The position numbers and the translations under genes are program-made. Positions 38,605-48,974 of a DNA stretch of 64,000 nt are shown in pieces (the stretch's first letter is position 1; each line of letters begins with the position of its first letter). Origin of the DNA: Thermaerobacter marianensis DSM 12885 (GTDB taxonomy: Bacteria > Bacillota > Sulfobacillia > Thermaerobacterales > Thermaerobacteraceae); contig NC_014831.1 of NCBI RefSeq assembly GCF_000184705.1, forward strand, positions 2,108,001-2,172,000, read 5' to 3'. The notes under the pieces are model-generated. The model was given only the letters and a program-made list of their open reading frames with translations, searched no databases and was not told the origin of the DNA.

Positions 38605-39955
38605 GACGGGAAAACCCCCCTGACGGGTGAGGTGATCACCCAGGCGGCGGCAGCCAGCGTCGATGATGCGGGGGGGGGCCGCCGACGCTGCCGCGGCCGC
38701 CTTCCCCGAGTGGTCGGAGACGGGCCCCGGCGAGCACCGGCGATTGCTGCTCAAGGCAGCGGACCTACTGGAGGAGCGGGCAGCCCCTTCGTCGAGGCCA
38801 TGACGGAGGAGATCGGGACCACGGAGGCATGGGCCCGCTTCAACGTGGAGCTGGCGTCCGGTATGTTCCGGGAGGCCGCGTCACTGACCACGCAAAGCAC
38901 GGGTGAGGTCATTCCTTCCGACCGCCCCGCACGTTCGCCTTCTCCGTCCGCCAACTCGTCGGCGTGATTCAGAGCATCGCACCCTGGCATGCTCCCGTCA
39001 TCCTCGACGCGAGGGCCATCGCCACGCCGCTGGCCTGCGGCAACACTTGGTGTTCAAGACGTCGGAGGTATGCCCGCGCACCCACTATCTCATCGCCGAG
39101 GTCGTCGAGGAGGCGAGCTTCCCCGCCGGGGTGCTAAACGTATTGCGCAACACCCCCGAAGACGCCGCCCAGGTGGTCGGCGCTCTGATCGATCACCCGG
39201 TGGTGCGGCGCATCAACTTCACCGGTTCGACCCGCATGGGGCGGGCCATCGCGGAACGGGCGGCGAGGCACCTCAAGCCCGTGCTCATCGAACTGGGCGG
39301 GAAAGCCCCGGTGCTGGTCCTTCATGACGCTGACCTGAAGAAATCCGCCAAGGCGACCACCTTCGGCGCCTTCGCCAACCAGGGGCAGATCTGCACGTCG
39401 ACCGATAGAATCATCGTCGGCCGGAGGGTCGCTGATGACCTGGTCGAGCGCGTGGCGATCCGGACCTCGCGGCTGGTGACCGGGGACCCCCGCAGCGGGA
39501 ACACACCCCTCGGGTGCCTGGTGAGCCACCAGGCGGCTGCCCGCATCCACCGGCTGCTCGACGATGCTCTGGCCCAGGGAGCCCGTCTCGTCACGGGAGG
39601 GCGGCCCGATGGCCTGCTGATAAACGCCACGGTCATCGAGGATGTGACGCTGGCCATGGACCTGTTTCCTGTTTGATGAAAAAGCTTTCGGGCCGGTGGT
39701 TGCGTGACCCGCTTCGGCTCCGAAGAGGCCGTGCGGCCGGTCAACGACAGCGAATACGGCCTGGCCGCCGCCATCTGCACCAGGGACGTGGGGCGAGCAC
39801 TGAACATCTCCAGGCGCATTCGCTCCGGCATCTGCCACATCAACGGCCCGACGGTACTTGACGAGGCCCAGATGCCCGTCGGCGGCGTGGGCGCCAGCGG
39901 GTATGGTCGCTTTGGCGGCAAGGCCACCATCGCTGAGTTCACGGAGTTGCGCTAG
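38605..39955 (+). pseudogene. Frameshifted aldehyde dehydrogenase (benzaldehyde/vanillin DH type)
   Basis: Recognisable ALDH sequence spread over several frames: TGEVITQAAAASVDDA, a break at a run of eight G (38671-38678), PFVEAMTEEIGTTEAWARFN, another break near 38930, then VGVIQSIAPWHAPVIL, VFKTSEVCPRTHYLIAEVV, ELGGKAPVLVLHDADL and the catalytic Cys in NQGQICTSTDRIIV, a further break with a stop near 39676, and finally MPVGGVGASGYGRFGGKATI. At least three frame breaks and a missing N-terminus mean it is not functional. The QICTSTDRIIV type is seen in benzaldehyde, salicylaldehyde and vanillin dehydrogenases, so it once fitted the aromatic cluster beside it. Confidence 0.85.
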
Positions 39956-39980
39956 ATCACGATTCAGATGCATCCACTCT

Positions 39981-40021
39981 AGTACCCTCTGGGGTTAAGC
40001 CGCTGCAGTACCCTCTGGGGT
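39981..40021. repeat. 26-base tandem duplication
   Basis: AGTACCCTCTGGGGT occurs at 39981-39995 and again at 40007-40021, embedded in a longer similar unit (GTTAAGCCGC versus GTGAAACCGC after it). It lies between the ALDH remnant and the end of the peptide-importer operon. Origin unknown; it could be the scar of an excised element. Confidence 0.6.
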
Positions 40022-40107
40022 GAAACCGCACCCCCGGCCGCAAGCCGCCCCCGGCGGGAGCCGCCAGTTGGAGCGGTCTGCGGACGATGCAAGTGCGGGA
40101 ACTGTGG

Positions 40108-41199
40108 CTACCCCATTCCTTTGGGGGCCCCCGCGTCCTGGGCCGCGACGTCCCGCTCCCCAACCGTCGGCACCCCCTCCCCAGCCCGCAGGTGGCAGGC
40201 GACCCAATGACCGCCGCCGATGTCCACCAGCGGCGGCTCCTTCTCGCGGCAGACCGCCTCTGCCAGCGGGCAGCGGGTGTGGAAGCGGCAGCCCTGCGGC
40301 GGGTTGAGGGGGCTGGGCACGTCGCCCTGGAGGATGATGCGCTCCCGCTTCACGGTGGGGTCGGGAATGGGGATGGCCGACAGCAGCGCTTCGGTGTAGG
40401 GGTGCCGGGGATTTCGATAGAGCTCCTGCCTGTCGGCAAGCTCCACTAGCTTACCCAGGTACATCACGCCGACGCGGTTGGAGATGTGCTTCACGGCCGC
40501 AAGGCCGTGGGCGATGAACAGGTAGGTGAGGCCAAACTCCTTCTGCAGGTCGGCCAGGAGGTTGAGGATCTGGGCCTGGATCGAGACGTCGAGAGCCGAC
40601 ACCGGCTCGTCGCAGACGATGAGCTTCGGGTTCAGGGCGAGGGCCCGGGCGATGCCGATGCGCTGCCGCTGGCCGCCCGAAAACTCGTGGGGGTAGCGGT
40701 GGGCGTGGGCCGGAGACAGCCCGACCACTTCCAAGAGCTCCTTGACGCGCTTCCGCTTGGCCGCGCCCCGGGCCACGCCGTGGACCTCCAGAGGCTCTCC
40801 GATGATGTCCTCCACCGTCATCCTTGGGTTGAGTGAAGCGTAGGGGTCCTGAAAGACGATCTGCATCTCGCGTCGCAGCCGCCGGAGTTCCGCGGGCTTC
40901 ATCTTGAACACGTCCCGGCCCTCGAACAGTACCGAACCGCCGGTGGGTTCCTGCAGCCGCAGGATCACCTTGCCCAGGGTGGTCTTGCCGCACCCCGACT
41001 CGCCCACCAGGCCCAGGGTCTCCCCGCGGAAAATGTCGAAGCTGACGCCGTCTACCGCCTTGACGTAGCCGATCACGGTGGAAAACAGCCCGCCCCCGGT
41101 GACGGGGTACCACTTACGCACATCCCGGACCTGCACCAGGACCTCCTGCTGCGGCCGCACGGCCTCCTCCGGGAATCGCGTCGCCGCTTCCGCCGCCAT
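40108..41199 (-). CDS. dppF: Peptide ABC importer ATPase DppF/OppF
   Basis: Second ATPase of a dipeptide/oligopeptide importer. Walker [10 protein letters not shown], signature [15 protein letters not shown], Walker [18 protein letters not shown], and the C-terminal oligopeptide-transporter extension with [15 protein letters not shown] (iron-sulfur-type cysteines). The H-loop reads [13 protein letters not shown], with Gly where SHDL normally has Asp after the switch His. 363 residues. The ATG at 41199 overlaps the dppD stop region, with GGGAGGGGG upstream, so the ATPases are coupled. Confidence 0.92.
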   Translation of the reverse strand: MAAEAATRFPEEAVRPQQEVLVQVRDVRKWYPVTGGGLFSTVIGYVKAVDGVSFDIFRGETLGLVGESGCGKTTLGKVILRLQEPTGGSVLFEGRDVFKMKPAELRRLRREMQIVFQDPYASLNPRMTVEDIIGEPLEVHGVARGAAKRKRVKELLEVVGLSPAHAHRYPHEFSGGQRQRIGIARALALNPKLIVCDEPVSALDVSIQAQILNLLADLQKEFGLTYLFIAHGLAAVKHISNRVGVMYLGKLVELADRQELYRNPRHPYTEALLSAIPIPDPTVKRERIILQGDVPSPLNPPQGCRFHTRCPLAEAVCREKEPPLVDIGGGHWVACHLRAGEGVPTVGERDVAAQDAGAPKGMG

Positions 41200-41200
41200 C

Positions 41201-42205
41201 TCAAACCACCCCCTCCCCGGCCAGGCGCTCCGCCGCCAGGTGGCAGGCCGCGGCCCGTCCCTCGCCCAAGGGTTCCAGGCGCGGTTCGACCTCTCGGCAG
41301 GTGTCCGTGGCGTACGGGCAGCGAGGGTGGAAGGGGCATCCCCGAGGCATCTGCCCGGGACTTGGGACAGTGCCCTCGATGGCGGGTAACCGTTCGCGGT
41401 CCTCATCCAGGCGCGGGATGGAGCGCAGCAGCCCTTCCGTGTACGGGTGGACGGGATTGCGGAAGACCGAGTACACGTCCCCTTCCTCCACCACCCGGCC
41501 GGCGTACATGACGACGACCCGCTCAGCCATCTCCGCCACCACGCCCAGGTCATGGGTGATGAGCAGGATGGCCATGCCCAGCTCCTCCTTGAGCCGACGC
41601 ATCAGGTCGAGGATCTGGGCCTGGATCGTGACATCCAGGGCCGTCGTCGGCTCGTCGGCGATCAACAGCTTGGGGTGGCACGCGAGGGCCATGGCGATCA
41701 TGACCCGCTGCCGCATGCCGCCCGACATCTGGTGCGGGTATTCCCGTACGCGCCGCTCCGGCGCCGGGATGCCCACGTGTCGTAGCATCTCTACCGCGTG
41801 CTCCAGGGCTTCCCGACGGCCCATTCCCCGGTGGAACATGAACACCTCGGCGATCTGGTCTCCGACGGTGAAGACGGGGTTCAGGGAGGTCATGGGCTCT
41901 TGGAAAATCATCGCGATCTCGTTGCCGCGAATGCGCCGCATCTCCTCCTCCGGCAGGCGGAGGAGGTCGCGGCCCTCGAACAGGATCTCGCCGGCCTCGA
42001 TGCGGCCTGGCGGTGAGGGAATCAGGCGCATGATGGAAAGAGCCGTCACGCTCTTACCACAGCCCGATTCCCCTACCACCGCCAGGGTCTCGCCACGGCG
42101 GATGGTGAGATCAACGCCGCTGACGGCGGGAATGGTTCCTTCTTCGGTATGAAACGTCGTTCGCAGACCCCGGATCTCCACCAAATATTCCTGCCCCATA
42201 CTCAT
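41201..42205 (-). CDS. dppD: Peptide ABC importer ATPase DppD/OppD
   Basis: First ATPase of the importer. Walker [16 protein letters not shown], the Q-loop [18 protein letters not shown], signature [15 protein letters not shown], Walker [19 protein letters not shown], intact H-loop [16 protein letters not shown], and the C-terminal [15 protein letters not shown]. 334 residues with an ATG at 42205; a second ATG two codons in is equally plausible. About 210 bases without a gene separate it from dppC. Confidence 0.92.
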   Translation of the reverse strand: MSMGQEYLVEIRGLRTTFHTEEGTIPAVSGVDLTIRRGETLAVVGESGCGKSVTALSIMRLIPSPPGRIEAGEILFEGRDLLRLPEEEMRRIRGNEIAMIFQEPMTSLNPVFTVGDQIAEVFMFHRGMGRREALEHAVEMLRHVGIPAPERRVREYPHQMSGGMRQRVMIAMALACHPKLLIADEPTTALDVTIQAQILDLMRRLKEELGMAILLITHDLGVVAEMAERVVVMYAGRVVEEGDVYSVFRNPVHPYTEGLLRSIPRLDEDRERLPAIEGTVPSPGQMPRGCPFHPRCPYATDTCREVEPRLEPLGEGRAAACHLAAERLAGEGVV

Positions 42206-42417
42206 ATGGATCTCACGCTCCGTTCCCCCGGCCCCGGGACACGGGGCGTACGTGGCCCCACTGCCGCCCCCGTCCTCTCGCGGCAGGACCCAGCCCAGCC
42301 CCACCTGCGCGGCGGGACGTGGACCTGCCCCCTCCACGCACAGCGCGGCCCCTTTGGGATCTAGCGACTCCCACGTGGTGCGCCACCGGCGAGCCTGGCG
42401 TTGAAGAGCCCCTACCC

Positions 42418-43344
42418 TCAGGAAGCCTTGACATTCCGCAGGCGCGGGTCCAGGGCGTCACGCAGCCCATCGCCGACCAGGTTGAAGGCAAGCACGGCCA
42501 GGAAGATGGCAATACCGGGGATGGTCGCCAGGTGGGAGGCGCTAAAGATGTACTGCCGGCCGTCGCCGAGCATCGCCCCCCATTCGGGCGTACCGGGGGG
42601 TACACCCAGACCCAGGAAGCCGAGGCCCGCGGCGACGAGGATGGTCGTACCCATGCTAAGGGTCGCCTGCACGATGACGGGCGGCCATGCGTTGACCAGA
42701 ATATGGCGAAAGATTACCCGCCCGTCCGATGCCCCGATGGAACGCGCCGCTTCAACGTAGGGCTGCTCTCTGAGCACGAGTACGACCCCTCGCACGATGC
42801 GCACAAAAGCCGGTATTGTCCCGATGCCCACGGCCAGGACGGCATTCTCGACCCCGACCCCCAGCGCCGCGACCAGCAACAGAGCCAAAAGGAAGGTGGG
42901 GAAGGAAAGCAAGATGTCCGTGACCCGCTGGATGACCAGGTCGACGAAACCTCCGTAGTACCCGGAGACCACGCCCAGAGGAATCCCCACGGCAAGGCCG
43001 ATCGCCACCGCCAGGGCGCCGATGGACAGGGAGTATCGCGCCCCATAGAGGAGCCGCGCAGCCATATCGCGTCCCAAGTGGTCCGTCCCCAGCGGATGCT
43101 CCCGCGAGGGCGGCTGGAAGACCGCCGACAGGTTCTGCTCCTGGGGGTCGTAAGGCGTCAGCACCGGCGCCAGGATCGCCAGGGCCGTGAGCAGCACCAC
43201 GATACCCAAGCCGACCACGGCCGGCCTGTTGCGGCGGAAGCGCCGCCAGAGCTCCACCCGCCGGCCTCGCCCGGGTTCCCTGCCGGAGGGTGCCGCCGGC
43301 GCCCCGACCTCAGCTGTAGCGGATGCGCGGGTCAATGTAGGCAT
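42418..43344 (-). CDS. dppC: Peptide ABC importer permease DppC
   Basis: Integral membrane permease of the OppC/DppC family, with a cytoplasmic N-terminus and about six hydrophobic segments. [24 protein letters not shown] is the family's periplasmic signature and [19 protein letters not shown] the EAA loop contacting the ATPases. 308 residues from the ATG at 43344, which overlaps the end of dppB by 35 bases. No strong ribosome binding site is visible, so the start is uncertain. Confidence 0.88.
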   Translation of the reverse strand: MPTLTRASATAEVGAPAAPSGREPGRGRRVELWRRFRRNRPAVVGLGIVVLLTALAILAPVLTPYDPQEQNLSAVFQPPSREHPLGTDHLGRDMAARLLYGARYSLSIGALAVAIGLAVGIPLGVVSGYYGGFVDLVIQRVTDILLSFPTFLLALLLVAALGVGVENAVLAVGIGTIPAFVRIVRGVVLVLREQPYVEAARSIGASDGRVIFRHILVNAWPPVIVQATLSMGTTILVAAGLGFLGLGVPPGTPEWGAMLGDGRQYIFSASHLATIPGIAIFLAVLAFNLVGDGLRDALDPRLRNVKAS

Positions 43345-44230
43345 AGAGGAGATCCACCCCAAGATTGAGCAGGATGATCATGGTCGAGTAGACCAGGACG
43401 ATGCCCTGCACCATGGGAAAGTCCCGGGCGAAGATGGAGTCCACGAGCAGGAGGCCGATACCCGGCCACGCGAACACGGATTCGGTGAGGACCGCACCAC
43501 CCAACAGGGCACCGAACTGCAAGGCCACCACTGTGATGATGGGGACCAGCGCGTTACGCAGGGCGTGCCGGTAGATAATGCGCCGTCGCGGTAATCCCTT
43601 GGCCCACGCCGTCCGTACGTAGTCCTGCTCCAGCACCTCAAACATCGTGGCCCGCGTCATCCGTGCCACCAGCGCAACCGTGTAGGCGGTGAGCGTGAGC
43701 GCAGGCAACACGATGCTCCCTAGCCCCTCCGCGCCGGCGGCCGGCAGCCACTGCAGGCGCACGGCAAAGAGCACGATGAGCAGGAGGCCCAGCCAGTAGA
43801 CCGGCATCGAGACACCGAGCAGGGTACCAAAGGAGGCCAGGTAGTCGAACAGCGTGTAGCGGCGGGTGGCGGCGATCACCCCCGCCGCCACCCCCGTTAC
43901 CGTCGCCAGGGCACCGCTCACCAATGCCAGTTCCAGGGTGTAGGGCAGCCGCGCCAGGATCTCACGCAGCACCGGTTGCTGGGTACGGGCCGAAACGCCC
44001 AGGTCACCCCGGACCAGCCGGGAAAGGTATGTCCCGTACTGCTCCAGGAACGGCCGGTCGAGTCCCAGCTGCGTGCGGATGCGCTCGACCTCCTGAGCGC
44101 TCGCCATGGGGCCGGCGATCACCACCGCCGGGTCGCCCGGAATGAGCCGCACGGTCAGGAACACGGCGAAGGTGACACCGAGCAAGGTGATCACGGCTGC
44201 GAACAGGCGCTTGATGATGTACCGCTTCAT
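43310..44230 (-). CDS. dppB: Peptide ABC importer permease DppB
   Basis: Integral membrane permease of the OppB/DppB family: MKRYIIKRLFAAVITLLGVTFAVFLTVRLIPGDPA at the N-terminus (quoted in part), six hydrophobic segments, and the EAA loop VRTAWAKGLPRRRIIYRHALRNAL. 306 residues, standard. It starts about 34 bases after the binding protein stop. Confidence 0.93.
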   Translation of the reverse strand: MKRYIIKRLFAAVITLLGVTFAVFLTVRLIPGDPAVVIAGPMASAQEVERIRTQLGLDRPFLEQYGTYLSRLVRGDLGVSARTQQPVLREILARLPYTLELALVSGALATVTGVAAGVIAATRRYTLFDYLASFGTLLGVSMPVYWLGLLLIVLFAVRLQWLPAAGAEGLGSIVLPALTLTAYTVALVARMTRATMFEVLEQDYVRTAWAKGLPRRRIIYRHALRNALVPIITVVALQFGALLGGAVLTESVFAWPGIGLLLVDSIFARDFPMVQGIVLVYSTMIILLNLGVDLLYAYIDPRIRYS

Positions 44231-44263
44231 GGGCGATCGAGGCTGCCCCCTCCCGCATACCCG

Positions 44264-45862
44264 TCACTGAACCGGCCGCGCGTAGATGGCATCGAACTTC
44301 TCATTGGGCAGGTACGAGATGTTGGTCACCTCGGCCGAGTGCACGATGGGGAACCGCTGCACCCAGAGGAAGATCCAGGGTGCGTCCTCCCAGATAATCT
44401 TGGCCGCCTCACAATACAGTTGCTGGCGCTTCGCCTGGTCAACCTCGCGGTTCGCCTGGGCCACCAGTTCCTCCACCCGCGGGTTGGTGTAGTAAGAGGA
44501 CGCGAGACCCTTGGGCGGGTGGTTGTCCTTGGTGAACTGCAGCATCTGCTGCTGGGCGTCCAAGAAGGTCGGTGCCCAGCCCAGGATGTGGAGCTGCACC
44601 GTTGCCTGCTCGGGCGGTACCTGTACCGTGGCCGTGTAAGTCGGCCAGTCCATGGTCGACAGGGTGGTCTTGACACCGACCTGCTGCAAGAAGTTGGCGA
44701 TGGCCTGGGCGGCCTGATAGTCCTGCAAGTACCGCCCCGTCGGCGTGACGAACTTCAGCTCCAGGTTCGTCGCCCCGGCCTCCTGCAGTAGCTGCTTTGC
44801 CTTCTCGGGGTCGTAGGGGTAAGGGCCCGTCTGGCAATACCCCACGAGCGGCTTGGCCATGGGCGCATCCATGACGTCGGCGGCGCCGAAGAGCACGTTC
44901 TTGATGATCTCTTCCTTATTCACTGCGTAGTTGAGGGCCTGACGCACCCGCTTGTCCTTCAGCGCCGGGTGCTGGGTGTTGATCGCAACGAAGATCGTCC
45001 GGTCGCTGGGCGCAAGCAAGACCTTAACCTTCGAGTTCTTCTGCAACGCCGGAATGTCGGAGGTGGGCGGCAGGATGATCATGTCCACCTGCCCAGCCAG
45101 CAGGAGGCTCTCCCGGGTCGCCGCCTCGGGCACGATCTGGAACACGACCTGGTCATAATAGGGTTTCTCGCCCCAGTAGTCCTGGAACTTCTCCAGGACG
45201 AGCTGGCTGCCTTTGGTGTACTCCTTCAACACGTATGGGCCCGTGCCCACAGGGTGCTGATAGGCCGTCATGCTGTTGCCGTGCTCGTTGACAGAATTCG
45301 GCGAGATCATCCCGGCCGCGGTGTAAGTGAGAGCGCCCAGCAGGTACGGCGCGGGCTCCTTGAGGCGGAGGGTCACGGTGTACTCATCCTTCACCTCCAC
45401 CCCCTGGATCACCGCATAACTCGCCCGCAGCGGCATCCGCACGTCGGGATTCAGGATCCGCTCGATGTTGAACTTGACCGCCTCGGCGTTAAACGGCGTG
45501 CCGTCGTGGAACTTGACCCCCTGCCGCAGCTTGAAGGTGATCGACCGCCCGTCGGCAGCCACCTGCCACGACTCTGCCAGAGCCGGTTGGATGTTCCCGT
45601 CCTTGTCGATCTTGACCAGCGTCTCGACGATGTAGTCCACCATGTTGGCCACGGTGGTCGTGGTCATGCCGGCAGGGTCCAGCGTATCGGGATCGATGCC
45701 CACGGCGATGCGGAAAGTCTTGTCCCCAGCCGCGCTGCTCCCGGACCCGCCCCCGGAGCTCCCGGACGGGGCGGCCCCGCCGCCCGAGCAGGCGGATAGC
45801 AGCAGGGCAGCAACCAGGACTACGGCCAACGTGACAACCCGCACAGACTTAAGCGGACGCAT
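44264..45862 (-). CDS. dppA: Peptide-binding lipoprotein DppA/OppA type
   Basis: Extracytoplasmic solute-binding protein family 5. Lipoprotein signal with lipobox LLLSAC then a Gly/Ser spacer; the mature domain shows FRIAVGIDPDTLDPAGMTTT and SITFKLRQGVKFHDGTPFNAEAVKFN, the family signature. 532 residues. The ATG at 45862 has GGAGGGAAG upstream. Family 5 proteins bind peptides, opines, nickel or sugars; the dipeptidase gene 65 bases upstream supports a peptide ligand. Confidence 0.92.
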   Translation of the reverse strand: MRPLKSVRVVTLAVVLVAALLLSACSGGGAAPSGSSGGGSGSSAAGDKTFRIAVGIDPDTLDPAGMTTTTVANMVDYIVETLVKIDKDGNIQPALAESWQVAADGRSITFKLRQGVKFHDGTPFNAEAVKFNIERILNPDVRMPLRASYAVIQGVEVKDEYTVTLRLKEPAPYLLGALTYTAAGMISPNSVNEHGNSMTAYQHPVGTGPYVLKEYTKGSQLVLEKFQDYWGEKPYYDQVVFQIVPEAATRESLLLAGQVDMIILPPTSDIPALQKNSKVKVLLAPSDRTIFVAINTQHPALKDKRVRQALNYAVNKEEIIKNVLFGAADVMDAPMAKPLVGYCQTGPYPYDPEKAKQLLQEAGATNLELKFVTPTGRYLQDYQAAQAIANFLQQVGVKTTLSTMDWPTYTATVQVPPEQATVQLHILGWAPTFLDAQQQMLQFTKDNHPPKGLASSYYTNPRVEELVAQANREVDQAKRQQLYCEAAKIIWEDAPWIFLWVQRFPIVHSAEVTNISYLPNEKFDAIYARPVQ

Positions 45863-45926
45863 TCGGCTTCCCTCCTCGTCCCGCATGGTAGCTGTCACAC
45901 CTCGCGACCCGGCCCGGGGCCCGCCG

Positions 45927-47300
45927 TCAGGCCTCCTCCCCCAGCCTCTGCAGCAACCGGACGTACCCTCGCTGCCCGCGGTCGAAGTTCGCCAGGCGGA
46001 AGAACTCGTCCGGCGCGTGGAAGCGCTCGTCCTCGACGCCGAAGGCCACGGTGATGGTGTGGGCGCCCAGGTGGGTGAGGAACAGGGCCAGGACGGGCAC
46101 GGTTCCTCCCGTACGGATCAGGTAGGGCTCCTTGCCGTACACCTCGGCCAGCACCTGGCGGGCCACCTGCAGGGCGGGCAGGTCCGGCGGCACCACGTAG
46201 GCCCGCGCGCTGCCGGGGAAGGGATGCACGCTCACCCGCACGCCCGGCGGGACGTGCCGCTCCACGTGGGCTTTGATGCAGGCGATGATCTCCTCCGGAT
46301 CCTGGTCGGGCACGAGGCGACAGGAGATCTTGGCGTGGGCCTCGTTGGGGAGGACAGTCTTGGTCCCCTCGCCCTGGAATCCGCCCCAGATCCCGTTGAC
46401 CTCCAGCGTGGGACGAACCCAGGCCCGCTCCAGGGTGGTGTAGCCGGGCTCGCCGAAGGTCGCCGGCACTCCCAGGTTCCGGGCGTAGGCCTCCTCGTCG
46501 AAGGGGATGCGGGCCAGCATCTCCCGTTCCTCGGAGGAAAGGGGCGCCACCCGGTCGTAGAAGCCCTCGACCAGGATCTTCCCGTCTGGACTGCGCATGG
46601 AGTCCAGCAGCCGGACCAGGGCGTGGATGGGGTTCTGGATCGTGCCGCCGTAGAGACCGGAGTGAAGGTCGCTGCTTGCCCCCTGCACGTCAATCTGGAG
46701 CGCGCACAGGCCGCGGGAGCCGACGGACAGGGAGGGCTGATCCTCCGCCCAGTTGGCGCCGTCGGTGCTGATCACCAGGTCGCAGGCCAGGAGATCCTTG
46801 TGCTGGGCGATGAAGGCGGGCAGCTGGGGGCTGCCGATCTCCTCCTGCCCCTCAAGGAAGAACTTGACGTTCAGGGGCAGCTGGCCCTCGCCGCGCAGGA
46901 GCGCCTCGACGGCGAACACCGCCAGGATGAAGTTGCCCTTGTTATCGGAGGCACCCCGGGCGTAGACGCGGCCGTCGCGAATCGACGGCTCGAAGGGCGG
47001 GCTCGACCAGAGCTCGAGCGGGTCGACGGGCTGCACGTCGAAGTGGCCGTAGATGAGCACGGTGGGCTTGCCCGGCGCGTGCAGCCATTCGCCATACACC
47101 ACCGGGTGCCCGCCGGTCTCCATCACCCGCACGCCCTCAAGGCCCGCGGACTCGAGCCGGCGTGCCACCCATTCTGCCGCCCGCCGTACGTCCTGGGCGT
47201 GCTCGGGCAGCGCGGAGATGCTGGGGATGCGCAGCAGGTCGAGGTAGTCTTCGAGGAACCGGGTGCGGTGGTCATCGAGATACTGCTGCCACGACGCCAT
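45927..47300 (-). CDS. M20-family dipeptidase
   Basis: Zinc exopeptidase of the M20 family (dipeptidase / PepV-CPG2 type). Metal and catalytic residues: IYGHFDVQPVDPLELW (His and Asp), ARGASDNKGNF (bridging Asp), LEGQEEIGSPQL (catalytic Glu pair), STDGANW, and a C-terminal His in FHAPDEFFRL. 457 residues. First gene of the operon ending in dppF, so peptides brought in by the importer would be split here. Cytoplasmic, no signal peptide. Confidence 0.92.
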   Translation of the reverse strand: MASWQQYLDDHRTRFLEDYLDLLRIPSISALPEHAQDVRRAAEWVARRLESAGLEGVRVMETGGHPVVYGEWLHAPGKPTVLIYGHFDVQPVDPLELWSSPPFEPSIRDGRVYARGASDNKGNFILAVFAVEALLRGEGQLPLNVKFFLEGQEEIGSPQLPAFIAQHKDLLACDLVISTDGANWAEDQPSLSVGSRGLCALQIDVQGASSDLHSGLYGGTIQNPIHALVRLLDSMRSPDGKILVEGFYDRVAPLSSEEREMLARIPFDEEAYARNLGVPATFGEPGYTTLERAWVRPTLEVNGIWGGFQGEGTKTVLPNEAHAKISCRLVPDQDPEEIIACIKAHVERHVPPGVRVSVHPFPGSARAYVVPPDLPALQVARQVLAEVYGKEPYLIRTGGTVPVLALFLTHLGAHTITVAFGVEDERFHAPDEFFRLANFDRGQRGYVRLLQRLGEEA

Positions 47301-47714
47301 GGGCGCGACCTCCTCGTGTCACGTCGGGGTTCCTTCGTAACAAGCCGTCGGCCGGACTCCTCGGGCGGGGACAGCGGTTCGGCCGACGGCTCTTCGGAAT
47401 TGGGCAACACGATTCACGTCGGCTCCCATCATGCCTGATGATCCGTATGCAGATTGTTGTGCGAATCACCCACTTCTCACCAATTTTCCCCCTCTTGGTT
47501 TCACATTTCGAAACAAAGGGGGTCACGTTGTTGTTTCACAGTCATACTCGGTACGTTGGGCAATTCCTGCTGGCGAGGTGTCGAGATTCCTGACCGGCCG
47601 TTGACGGCGGGAGGTGTTCCGTGCCGGAAGGTGTTACGTACAGCAGAGGTCGAAGGAAGGGGGTTGATCGCAGGAACCAGAAGGAACCGCATGTGGAGGA
47701 AGGGAGACGTGAAC
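47301..47714. other. Divergent regulatory region, dipeptidase and carbamoylase
   Basis: About 410 bases, AT-richer in the middle (47440-47560). GTTTCACATTTCGAAAC (47498-47514) is an inverted repeat, and GTTTCACA recurs at 47533-47540, 35 bases away. These are candidate operators shared by the two divergent transcripts. No clear sigma-A pair could be fixed and no gene is supported. Confidence 0.45.
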
Positions 47715-48974
47715 ATGGTGCCGGGGTCACGCCCGACGGTGCGTGCCGAGCGGCTCTGGGCCGACATCATGCAACTCGCCACCTTCACGGAACCGGATCG
47801 CCCGTACACTCGCCGCGCGTTCACGGAGGTGTACCAGGCGGGCCGACGCTGGCTCGCCGCCCGCATGAAGGAGGCGGGCCTGGCGGTCCGCATCGACGCG
47901 GGTGGCAACCTGATCGGCCGCTGGGAAGGGACCGAGCCCGGGCGGGCACCTTTGATGCTGGGATCGCATACCGACACCGTTCTCGGCGGTGGGCGGTTCG
48001 ACGGGGTGGTCGGCGTTCTCGGCGCCCTGGAGGCGGTGCGCGCCCTGCGGGAGGCAGGGGTCCGGCTGCGCCACCCGGTAGAGGTGGTCGACTTTCTCGC
48101 GGAAGAACCCAGCGACTACGGACCCTCTTGCATCGGCAGTCTGGCGCTGACCGGAGGGCTCACGCCGGAGATGCTGGCAGAGGTCAACCCGGCCGGCGAA
48201 ACCTTGGCCGCGGGCATCCGGCGCATGGGCGGGGACCCCCGCAGCCTCTCCGCGCCCCTGCGCCGGCCGGGCGACATCGCAGCGTATGTGGAGATGCACA
48301 TCGAGCAGGGGCCCGTGCTCGAGCAGCGCGGTATACCTATCGGGATCGTGACCGCAATCGCCAGCATGGAGTGGCACAGCGTGACCCTGGAGGGCCAGCC
48401 GGGTCATGCGGGGACGACTCCGATGGAACTGCGGCGCGACGCCCTGACGGCGGCAGCAGAGGTCATCCTGGCGGTCGAGCGTACGGGCCGTGAGCTTGCC
48501 ACCAGCGGCCATTGCGTCGCGACCACCGGCCGCCTGCTCGTCGAACCCAACAACGTCAACGTGATACCGGGACGAGTCGAACTCACGGTCGACGTGCGCA
48601 GCCACGACCCGCGCCGGCTGGCCGATGCTTGGACACACATCCGCACCGCCATCGAGGGAATCTCCCAGACAAGTGGCGTGCGGTGGACCAGCCGGTGCCT
48701 GGGCCGGGCCGAGGGAGCCGAGGCCGACCCGCAGGTGATGGAAGCCCTCGAGGGCGCGGCCCATGCGCTGGGCTATCCCACGCTGCGCCTGGCCAGTGGT
48801 GCCGGGCACGACGCCATGCACCTGGCACGCATCGCCCCCATGGGCATGCTCTTCATCCCCTGCCGCGGCGGGCGCAGCCACTGCCCGGAGGAGTGGGCCT
48901 CGCCGGAAGATGTCGCCCGGGGCACCGAAGTCCTGGTGGGGGCCCTGCAGTGGCTGGACCGCAGCCTGCCATGA
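47715..48974 (+). CDS. M20-family hydantoinase/carbamoylase-type amidohydrolase
   Basis: Zinc amidohydrolase of the allantoate amidohydrolase / N-carbamoyl-L-amino acid hydrolase / beta-ureidopropionase group. Metal motifs: LMLGSHTDTVLGGGRFDGVVG (His, Asp), DFLAEEPSDYGPSCIGS (Glu pair), HIEQGPVLEQ and a late GAGHDAMHLARIAPMGMLF with FIPCRGGRSHCPEEW, the family signature. 419 residues. ATG at 47715 is eight bases from GGGAG; a GTG six bases upstream is too close to it. Substrate (N-carbamoyl amino acid, allantoate or similar) is not determined. Confidence 0.87.
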   Translation: MVPGSRPTVRAERLWADIMQLATFTEPDRPYTRRAFTEVYQAGRRWLAARMKEAGLAVRIDAGGNLIGRWEGTEPGRAPLMLGSHTDTVLGGGRFDGVVGVLGALEAVRALREAGVRLRHPVEVVDFLAEEPSDYGPSCIGSLALTGGLTPEMLAEVNPAGETLAAGIRRMGGDPRSLSAPLRRPGDIAAYVEMHIEQGPVLEQRGIPIGIVTAIASMEWHSVTLEGQPGHAGTTPMELRRDALTAAAEVILAVERTGRELATSGHCVATTGRLLVEPNNVNVIPGRVELTVDVRSHDPRRLADAWTHIRTAIEGISQTSGVRWTSRCLGRAEGAEADPQVMEALEGAAHALGYPTLRLASGAGHDAMHLARIAPMGMLFIPCRGGRSHCPEEWASPEDVARGTEVLVGALQWLDRSLP

